Assembly: GCA_019359595.1 (NCBI GenBank)
Contig: JAHHGZ010000012.1
Coordinates: forward strand, 62,001 to 126,000
DNA length: 64,000 nt
Direction of reading: 5' to 3'
Source of the DNA: Cyanomargarita calcarea GSE-NOS-MK-12-04C
Lineage (GTDB): Bacteria; Cyanobacteriota; Cyanobacteriia; Cyanobacteriales; Nostocaceae
Positions 57,798 through 64,000 of the stretch are shown piece by piece. The notes under the pieces were generated by a model. The model ran no database searches and was not told the DNA's origin. It saw only the letters and a list, made by a program, of their open reading frames with translations. Made by a program: the position numbers and the translations under genes. Position 1 is the stretch's first letter. Every line of letters starts with the position of its first letter.

Positions 57798-58695
57798 CAA
57801 TACGGTTCAGTTAAGGCTCGAATAGCTGTAAAATAGGCATTGTTTCCAAAAATGGAAATCAAGTACGGTGCATCTCAAAGAATTCTCATTAGTGTCTCCC
57901 AAGATACAAAGTACGGAGATATTCAAAGCGATAGAGGTCGCTATCCCAGCGACTTCTATCGAGCAAGCGATTGCGCGAAGGCGCACGCTGCGCGATCGCT
58001 AAAACGAAAGTCGAAGAGGAACGTCATCGCTCGTTACCAGCACAACTGGTAGTTTGTCTGATAATAGCAATGAGCCTATGGTCGAGAGACTCAATGCGGG
58101 ATGTACTCAAAAATCTCATTGATGGTCTTTCAGAAGCATGGGTCAAAGTTGGTAAATATTGGCGATTTCCCTGTAAATCGGCTATAACGCAAGCCAGACA
58201 GCGATTGGGAGCAGGGGTGATGAGACAATTGTTTCATCAGTTGGTGCAACCAATGGCAACTAGCGAAACAATAGGGGCTTTTCTTAATGGACTACGAGTT
58301 GTAGTGATTGATGGAACTTGCTTAGATATTCCAGATAGTGATGAAAACGCAAGGGTTTTTGGTCGCCCCGGTAGTCGCCCTGGTACACGAGCCGCATTTC
58401 CCAAGTTTCACCCTTGCGTCTAAGTTTCACAGGAACATTACGAGTTGTTCGTCGTGCCCTCCCAAAATTTCAGCGTTTGGAGCCACAAGAACTCCCCTTT
58501 TTTTTAGCTGGTTAATTGTCGAGATTCTCGACCAAATTTTACCTGAAAGGGTTCATAGAAACAACCCAAGGGTTGTGAAAAAGCCTGTATCAAAATTTCG
58601 CTCGAAAAAAGTGAAACACAGAGGTACTGGAACAATAACTAATCCTCCTGTGTTTGTTGTTTCAAGCACTGCATAGCCTTAACTGAACCGTATTG
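57798..58695 (+). mobile_element. IS4-family element, internally deleted
   Basis: The element starts CAATACGGTTCAGTTAAGGC and ends GCCTTAACTGAACCGTATTG, a perfect inverted repeat of 20 bp or slightly more. It is flanked by the 10-bp duplication AGATATAGCT (57788-57797 and 58696-58705), which fits the IS4 family. At 898 bp it is shorter than intact relatives with a full transposase. It lies between cydB and the cydB terminator. Confidence 0.92.
57971..58676 (+). pseudogene. IS4-family transposase remnant
   Basis: The N-terminal part (57971-58423) carries LPAQLVVCLIIAMSLWSRDS, KSAITQARQRLG and the first catalytic aspartate region LRVVVIDGTCLDIPDSDENA. The middle with the other DDE residues is missing. 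The C-terminal part reads LRVVRRALPKFQRLEPQELP and then shifts frame at a run of Ts to continue FSWLIVEILDQILPERVHRN to a stop at 58676. The GCG-rich repeat near 57930-58005 has also altered the N-terminus. It cannot make an active enzyme. Confidence 0.88.
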
Positions 58696-58708
58696 AGATA
58701 TAGCTAAT

Positions 58709-58743
58709 AAAAAACCCCTAGTCTCAACGTACTAGGGGTTTTT
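58709..58743 (+). terminator. Rho-independent terminator, originally of cydAB
   Basis: AAACCCCTAGT and ACTAGGGGTTT form a perfect stem followed by TTCTTTTT. Without the IS4-type insertion it would lie about 50 bp after the cydB stop. Confidence 0.85.
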
Positions 58744-58809
58744 CTTTTTCCAAAATTTATTCTTTATGATGTAACTATCCATCTTTCTGGTAAATGCTTG
58801 GGTATTAAA

Positions 58810-59153
58810 CTAAGCTACTTCTAAAAAATCTCTCTCTGATGGATTGTCTGGGAAGAATACATTAGGTAAAAGATTGAAAAACTCTGCAAGCTTTTGAATG
58901 TGTTCAACTGTTAATTTCCGCTTACCTTTAATACCGTTTCTTTATAAAGATGCGCCTAATTAGCCCACGCAGGTGGGCTTTGTTTGTATAGCCCCAGGCT
59001 TCAGCCTGTGGGTGAATAAAGCGCAACCTCATACAGAATTGGTATAAGTACATCAGATTTATTATCGGATGTAGGTTTACCTTGGTTTCGTACTTCCGCC
59101 CAAAATATAGCAGCTTGTACTGTAACTACGATCATACTAAAATTTTCACGCAT
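58810..59153 (-). pseudogene. toxin-antitoxin remnants interrupted by a family A element
   Basis: Read leftwards, the part 59153-59048 encodes MRENFSMIVVTVQAAIFW then AEVRNQGKPTSDNKS, which resembles the middle of a PIN-domain (VapC-type) toxin. The part 58930-58810 encodes KGKRKLTVEHIQKLAEFF then NLLPNVFFPDNP and a stop, which resembles the C-terminus of a HigA-type antitoxin. A 113-bp element lies between. Deleting it and one TAA joins the two in one frame at SDVLKGKRK. The two halves belong to different families, so they were probably already fused debris before the insertion. Confidence 0.55.
58932..59044. mobile_element. family A miniature inverted-repeat element, copy 3
   Basis: The ends TACCGTTTCTTTATAAAGAT and the complement TACCAATTCTGTATGAGG match those of the copies at 8622 and 31118. 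TAA stands on both sides (58929-58931 and 59045-59047). The core differs: AGCCCACGCAGGTGGGCT and GCCCCAGGCTTCAGCCTG replace the G/C runs, and are shared with the hairpin repeat at 45150-45240. Confidence 0.85.
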
Positions 59154-59174
59154 CAAAGTTGATGCGTGTGTCTA

Positions 59175-60749
59175 CTACTTCAATCGTTCAATCAAGTGTT
59201 TCCCAACCCGTAAAGCATTGGCAATAATCGTCAAAGCCGGACTTACTGCAGAACTAGATGGGAAGAAACTGCTATCCACAACATAGAGATTATCTAAATC
59301 GTGGGTGCGACAGTCGAGATTTAGCACAGATGTTGTTGGATCTTCTCCAAAGCGACAAGTACCAGACTGATTTGCGACTACTTGAATTGGTGTATCAGTT
59401 CTTGGATAAATCCCTTGTTTAAATATTGAATTGTTTCCAGTTCTATCCACTATTTTTAACACATCTTCCCAGCGATAAATTAGGCGATCGTGTGCCTCCG
59501 TGTTATTAGGGATGTAGTCTAAATACAGCTTTTCTCCGACAACACGCACCCGATTTTCAGCATCAGGCAAATCTTCTGTCTGCAACCACCAACCGATTGA
59601 ATGCGTCATCAGCTGTCGCAACCCAGACTCCGGAACTAATCTGGATAATAAAGACAATAGAGGTGGTGCTTGCCCAAGAATCATCTCATGAAGAATATTA
59701 CCCGTGTTTTGAATATGACCCATCGGGTAAGGAAAATCTCCATCTCCCCAGTAAAAATCATTGATGCAAATCGTCTTTTGGAACATATCAGAGTTTTCTT
59801 CTGGACTTAGTTGCACCATTCCCGTCATCAAGTGTTTCATAAAATTACGTCCCACTTGGTCGGAACTATTAGCAAGTCCGTTTGGGTGTTTCTCACTATG
59901 CGATCGCAACAACAATGCTGCCGAGTTCACCGCACCACATGCCAACACCACAATATCGCCAAAAAATAAATGCGATTGTCCATTAATTTCTACTTCAGCG
60001 GCTTTAACTTCAAGTCCCGAGGGACTGGTATGTAAACGCACAACATTTGCTTTGGTTTTCAAGGTGACGTTGGGATATTTTAATGCCGCTTTAATCCCGA
60101 CTATCTCAGCATCAGCTTTACCACCAATTTTGCAGGGAAAACCATCACAAGTGTTGCAACGGATACAAGCGCTTTGGTTGGGAGCAGTTTCATTTAGCTT
60201 CAGTCCCAAAGGTAAATAAAATGGATTCAGTCCCAGCTTTGATATCGCATCGCAAATTTTTTGCATCCGGGGTTCGTGCGTCACCTCTGGATAAGGGTAT
60301 CCTTCACTACGATCTGGTTCTGTCGGATCGTCTCCTTTTCTGCCGTGGACACTGTAGAGCTTCTCGGCTTCGGTATAGTAAGGTTCAAAGTCCTGATACT
60401 TCAGTGCCCATTCTGGAGAAATACCATCCTGATGTTTTACCTTTTCAAAATCTCGTTCCCGCATCCGTAGCATAGCCGCACCATAGACCTTGGTGTTACC
60501 CCCAACCCAGTAATTAGTTTGGGGACGGAACGGATCTCCAGAATTGTCATACCACTTTTCTTGAGGTTGATAGCGGTCTTTCTTGAAGACTTCAGCAGCA
60601 CTCCAGTTTTCAGCTTCTTGGGGTAAAAAATCACCCCGTTCTAAAATCAGAATCTTCTTACCCGTCGGTGCAAGTTTGTATGCTAAGGTGCCTCCACCTG
60701 CACCTGTACCGACGATGATCACGTCATAGTGTTGGTCATCAATAATCAT
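59175..60749 (-). CDS. GMC family (FAD) oxidoreductase
   Basis: The 524-residue flavoprotein belongs to the glucose-methanol-choline oxidoreductases. The FAD-binding GTGAGGG is at residues 14-20, and TNYWVGGNTKVYGAAMLRMR and VVLACGAVNSAALLLRS also fit. The C-terminal domain ends NQSGTCRFGEDPTTSVLNL and SSAVSPALTIIANALRVG. A cysteine cluster CIRCNTCDGFPCKIGG is present. In most relatives I recall a histidine where this protein has the Asn of NQSGT. No signal peptide is seen. It lies 147 bp after ctaE2 on the same strand and may be in the alternative oxidase operon. Substrate unknown. Confidence 0.85.
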   Translation of the reverse strand: MIIDDQHYDVIIVGTGAGGGTLAYKLAPTGKKILILERGDFLPQEAENWSAAEVFKKDRYQPQEKWYDNSGDPFRPQTNYWVGGNTKVYGAAMLRMRERDFEKVKHQDGISPEWALKYQDFEPYYTEAEKLYSVHGRKGDDPTEPDRSEGYPYPEVTHEPRMQKICDAISKLGLNPFYLPLGLKLNETAPNQSACIRCNTCDGFPCKIGGKADAEIVGIKAALKYPNVTLKTKANVVRLHTSPSGLEVKAAEVEINGQSHLFFGDIVVLACGAVNSAALLLRSHSEKHPNGLANSSDQVGRNFMKHLMTGMVQLSPEENSDMFQKTICINDFYWGDGDFPYPMGHIQNTGNILHEMILGQAPPLLSLLSRLVPESGLRQLMTHSIGWWLQTEDLPDAENRVRVVGEKLYLDYIPNNTEAHDRLIYRWEDVLKIVDRTGNNSIFKQGIYPRTDTPIQVVANQSGTCRFGEDPTTSVLNLDCRTHDLDNLYVVDSSFFPSSSAVSPALTIIANALRVGKHLIERLK

Positions 60750-60896
60750 ACAAATTATCCTCTGTGTTACCCCATTTTGGATTTTGATTAACCGCGAAGA
60801 CGCAAAGGTTAGAAGTTAAAGAGAAAACAGGTAATTTTTAATTGGAAAGAGAGTAACTCCTAACTTCTAACTCCTAACTCCCCACTCTCACCTTGT

Positions 60897-61508
60897 TCAC
60901 TGCCACACATATATGAGGACAAACAAAATAATCCAAATCACATCAACAAAGTGCCAAAACAGCGATGTTGCATTAATGCCGAAGTGACTTGAATCGTAGT
61001 TACCCGGTATAAAAGAGCGAACCAACATAATCGTTTGCAAGAGAATGCCGGTGAAAACGTGCAATCCGTGGAAACCTGTGAGCAGGTAGAATGTCCCCCC
61101 AAATACTCCAGAGGTGAAACCAAAGGCTAGACTCTTCCATTCCACAGCTTGTCCGTACAGAAAGTAGCTACCCATCGCCATTGTTGCCAATAGAAACAGG
61201 CGAAATCTCCACAAGTGATGGCGGTGAAGGGCACGTTCTGCAAAATAAATCACAAAGCTACTGGAAACTAGAATTACCGTGTTGATGGTGGGTTCTTTGA
61301 CTTCCAACCCTTCTACACCAAGTGGTAACCAGTCGGGAGTTGTTAATTTGTAGGCAATATATCCTGTGAAAAAACTCAAGAAAATGATGCTTTCTGAGAG
61401 CAAAAACACAATGAAGCCAAACATACTGTTGCCTTCTTCATCGTGGATATGTTCTACAGCATGATGTGGAGTATGTTCCAACCCCTCTGGACTTATAGAA
61501 GTGTTCAT
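60897..61508 (-). CDS. ctaE2: heme-copper oxidase subunit III, alternative oxidase
   Basis: From the ATG at 61508, preceded by GAGG, the protein has 203 residues. The 30-residue longer frame from 61598 starts with unlikely sequence. It has five helices: FGFIVFLLSESIIFLSFFTGYIAY, then FYLLTGFHGLHVFTGI and LFWHFVDVIWIILFVLIYVW at the end. It is clearly homologous to ctaE at 35725 but divergent, and is the third gene of the second oxidase operon. Confidence 0.93.
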   Translation of the reverse strand: MNTSISPEGLEHTPHHAVEHIHDEEGNSMFGFIVFLLSESIIFLSFFTGYIAYKLTTPDWLPLGVEGLEVKEPTINTVILVSSSFVIYFAERALHRHHLWRFRLFLLATMAMGSYFLYGQAVEWKSLAFGFTSGVFGGTFYLLTGFHGLHVFTGILLQTIMLVRSFIPGNYDSSHFGINATSLFWHFVDVIWIILFVLIYVWQ

Positions 61509-61880
61509 GATTGAAGCCTCATTGATTATTTTCGGTTGGTTCCCATCTTTTGAAACCCACCCCCTGCCAGGATTAGCGCAAACAGGGAGGAGATACAAAT
61601 TTATCTGTGTTTATCCGTCTTCATCTGCGGTTAATTACTTGTCTGCGTACCTCATTTAAGTGAGAACCGCTATCAATTTATTTCAGGGCTTAATCGAGTC
61701 CAGTCAGACCTCTTGCCTAACCTACGCAGAACATTTGGGGTATTTATTTAACTGGAAGTCGCGATATTTGTAGCGATCGCTTAATCCTTCTTTGACGTCC
61801 ACTAATAGTCTGTCACAGTAACTTTGCGGGGTTTATGGTATGGAAAATCAAGTTATTTTCTCCCCCTGCACCCTGCCCCC
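61509..61880. other. intergenic region within the alternative oxidase operon
   Basis: This 372-bp gap lies between ctaD2 and ctaE2. It contains short C-rich patches and one GCGATCGC, with no gene. It is long for an operon spacer, so a separate promoter for ctaE2 is possible. Confidence 0.4.
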
Positions 61881-63539
61881 CTACTCCCTGGCTGCCGTCA
61901 ACGGTTCAGACTTCCCGTAACCATAAGGTTCTGAAATAACGATGGGAATTTCGTCGAAGTTCTCTACAGGAGGAGGAGAGGAAACCATCCACTCCAATCC
62001 GATCGCTCGCCAAGGATTATCAGATGCTTTCTTTCCATCCACCCAAGAACCCACAATATTCAAGATAAAGGGCAGTGTTGACATTCCCAGCAAAAATCCA
62101 CCAATGCTGGCTATAACGTTCCAAAATGCCAACTCTGGAGCATAGGAAGAAACTCGACGCAACATACCCTGTAAGCCTAATGGGTGCATGGGGAGAAAAT
62201 TCAAGTTGGTGCCAATAAATGCCAACCAGAAATGCAACTTACCTAAACCTTCCGAATACATCCGCCCAGTCATTTTCGGGAACCAGTGGTAAATGGCAGC
62301 ATACATGCCCATCGTGACTGTACCGTAGAGGACATAATGGAAGTGACCCACGACAAAGTAAGTATTGTTGACGTGAATATCTACGGGAACTGAAGAGAGC
62401 ATAATTCCAGTGATGCCCGCAAACACAAACATTACCAAAGCTCCGAGGGCAAATAGCATTGGTGTATTTAGTCGCAGTTTGCCTCCCCAAATGGTCGCAA
62501 CCCAAGCGAATACTTTAATCCCAGTAGGCACGGAAACGCACATCGTCGAAACCATGAAAACTATCCGCATCCAACCCGGTGTCCCACTGGCGTACATATG
62601 GTGTACCCAAACCAAACCGCTAACTCCAGCAATCACCATCGATGAAATGGCAACTACTTTGTATCCAAATAGTGGTTTGCGGGAATAGACGGGAAATATT
62701 TCCGAGAAAATCCCGAATACTGGCAGAATAATCACGTAAACGGCAGGGTGGGAATAGAACCAGAAAAAGTGTTGGAAGAAAATCGGATTTCCGCCCTTCG
62801 CTGGATCGAAGAAGGCTGTACCTACACTGAGGTCGCATAGTAACATTACCGCACCTGCAGTCAGTGCTGGCAGTCCAAATAATTGGATAATCTGGGCGCT
62901 AAATACTGCCCAAACAAAGACAGGCATCTTAAAGAATCCCATCCCCGGTGCCCGCATCTTGACAATGGTGGTAACAAAGTTGACTGCCCCCATAATTGAG
63001 GACACCCCCGATATTGCCACAGCTACCAGCCAAATAAATTGACCGTTAATTAATTCACCTGTGGGGTTTTGGAGGCTAACTGGGGGATAAGACCACCAAC
63101 CAGCTTGTGCGGGGCCACCCGGTACCAAGAAACTCACCATCAGCAGGATTCCGACTACTGGCACCATCCAAAAGGCCGCAGCATTCAAACGGGGAAACGC
63201 CATATCTCGTGCCCCAATCATTAGCGGTACCAAGTAGTTCGAAAGACCAACTAACGATGGGAAAGTCCACCCAAATAACATTACAGTACCATGCATGGTA
63301 AACATGGCGTTGTAGACAGTCCGATCGACTAAATCCGCTTCTGGAGTAATCAATTCCCCACGAATCACCATCGCGAAGATACCGCCCAGAAGCAGGAAAA
63401 TAAAAGAAGTAACCAGATATTGGATACCAATGACCTTGTGGTCAGTACTAAAGGTGAAGTATGTCCGCCAAGTAGTTGGAGGATGTTCGGGGTGAATCTC
63501 AACAATAATGTTGGGACTATGGACGTGAATATCTGTCAT
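61881..63539 (-). CDS. ctaD2: heme-copper oxidase subunit I, alternative oxidase
   Basis: The 552-residue catalytic subunit has twelve helices. The ligand motifs are present: YNAMFTMHGTVMLFGW, FWFYSHPAVYVIILP and NNTYFVVGHFHYVLYG. Like the first enzyme it has the YSHP (A2-type) motif. It is closely similar in layout to ctaD at 36473. The absence of CuA ligands in its subunit II indicates that electrons come from quinol. Confidence 0.95.
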   Translation of the reverse strand: MTDIHVHSPNIIVEIHPEHPPTTWRTYFTFSTDHKVIGIQYLVTSFIFLLLGGIFAMVIRGELITPEADLVDRTVYNAMFTMHGTVMLFGWTFPSLVGLSNYLVPLMIGARDMAFPRLNAAAFWMVPVVGILLMVSFLVPGGPAQAGWWSYPPVSLQNPTGELINGQFIWLVAVAISGVSSIMGAVNFVTTIVKMRAPGMGFFKMPVFVWAVFSAQIIQLFGLPALTAGAVMLLCDLSVGTAFFDPAKGGNPIFFQHFFWFYSHPAVYVIILPVFGIFSEIFPVYSRKPLFGYKVVAISSMVIAGVSGLVWVHHMYASGTPGWMRIVFMVSTMCVSVPTGIKVFAWVATIWGGKLRLNTPMLFALGALVMFVFAGITGIMLSSVPVDIHVNNTYFVVGHFHYVLYGTVTMGMYAAIYHWFPKMTGRMYSEGLGKLHFWLAFIGTNLNFLPMHPLGLQGMLRRVSSYAPELAFWNVIASIGGFLLGMSTLPFILNIVGSWVDGKKASDNPWRAIGLEWMVSSPPPVENFDEIPIVISEPYGYGKSEPLTAARE

Positions 63540-63577
63540 CGATAACTCTCCTTTAACTTTACGCTGTTAGACAACTC

Positions 63578-64000
63578 TTATTCCTCCTTGTCCTCTGCGA
63601 TCGCTAGTCCTGTGGAGTAATTGACCAAAGGAGCGGATGCCGGCACAACAGTGGGATAGCCACTTTTGATTTTTGCCTTTGATTCTTGGGCATACTCAGA
63701 AGCTGCCTGATTCGGTGCAACAGTCGGTGTCCGGTTTGCAGCCAACTTCAGCCAATTTTGGTAATCCTCTGTTTCCTCAACAACTACATTCGCTGCCATC
63801 GTTGCGAAATAGGTACCGCTATATTGAGAATCGGTCAATCGATATGTCCCTGGGCGGATGGGAGTAAACTCAAAGTCAATAGGCTGGTTGGGAATAATGT
63901 CTTGCTTGAGACGAAAAGCCGGAATATAGAAGCCGTGAATCACATCCTGCGATCGCATTGTCAAACTGACTCGTTGATTGGCAGGTAAGTGCAATTCCGT
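63578..64000 (-). CDS. ctaC2: oxidase subunit II without CuA ligands (ARTO type), 5' end outside window
   Basis: The C-terminal 140 codons are present and the frame is open to the right edge. It aligns with ctaC over SQDVIHGFYIPAFRLKQDIIP and VEETEDYQNWL. Where ctaC has CAELCGPYHGAM this protein has TDSQYSGTYFATM, so both cysteines and the histidine of the CuA site are gone. Loss of CuA is the known mark of quinol oxidases of this superfamily and of the cyanobacterial alternative respiratory terminal oxidase. It is the first gene of the operon with ctaD2 and ctaE2. Confidence 0.93.
   Translation of the reverse strand, partial: TELHLPANQRVSLTMRSQDVIHGFYIPAFRLKQDIIPNQPIDFEFTPIRPGTYRLTDSQYSGTYFATMAANVVVEETEDYQNWLKLAANRTPTVAPNQAASEYAQESKAKIKSGYPTVVPASAPLVNYSTGLAIAEDKEE

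Noticed and set aside
61509-61598. 30-residue N-terminal extension of ctaE2
   Set aside because: The extension is unlike any oxidase subunit, and the ATG at 61508 has a GAGG site.

Overview
The window comes from a filamentous, Nostocales-type cyanobacterium. The evidence is the frequent HIP1 octamer GCGATCGC, GAGTTAG-type heptamer repeats between genes, and typical cyanobacterial genes: a high-light-inducible protein, the rbp-rpsU cold cluster, a cyanobacterial GDP-mannose-type pyrophosphorylase, and several cyanobacterial terminal oxidases. No rRNA, tRNA or CRISPR array was seen.

Layout. 1-8 kb is housekeeping: the end of an AI-2E-type permease, a LapA-like protein, scpA, a sugar-nucleotide pyrophosphorylase, speA, ndk and a TerC protein. 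8-20 kb is mixed: an Rpn-type nuclease gene broken by a small inverted-repeat element, acs, a TPR protein, a damaged Uma2 gene, a MarR/MFS pair with a shared upstream motif, a GT39 glycosyltransferase, a methyltransferase and a lipoprotein. 20.8-35 kb is signalling and RNA: an 1850-residue kinase-ATPase-GAF-PAS-GGDEF protein, rpsU and rbp, a probable Yfr1 small RNA, a nuclease, a structured RNA candidate with its own terminator, and a CBS/PAS histidine kinase. 35.7-42 kb holds the cytochrome c oxidase operon ctaC-D-E facing the heme A genes ctaA-ctaB. 42-54 kb is accessory: a second Rpn nuclease, an MBL-fold protein with a ferredoxin-like start, a WD40 protein, hli, ald, an intact Uma2, an unknown membrane protein and a TPR protein. 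54.9-64 kb holds cytochrome bd oxidase (cydAB), an IS4-type remnant, toxin-antitoxin debris, and an alternative oxidase operon (ctaC2-D2-E2) followed by a GMC oxidoreductase.

How the genes work together. Three different respiratory terminal oxidases lie within 28 kb. The first has a complete CuA site and therefore takes electrons from cytochrome c or plastocyanin. The bd oxidase uses quinol. The third lacks the CuA ligands and is probably a quinol-using oxidase of the ARTO type. ctaA and ctaB would supply heme A or O for the two heme-copper enzymes. The GMC flavoprotein after ctaE2 may feed electrons into that branch.

Mobile DNA. Four kinds of short inverted-repeat element (about 110-220 bp) can be recognised, three of them with clear target duplications (TTA/TAA, 8 bp, TTA). 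Two genes can be rebuilt in frame by deleting an element and one duplication. A fifth dispersed repeat of about 200 bp is present in three nearly identical copies.
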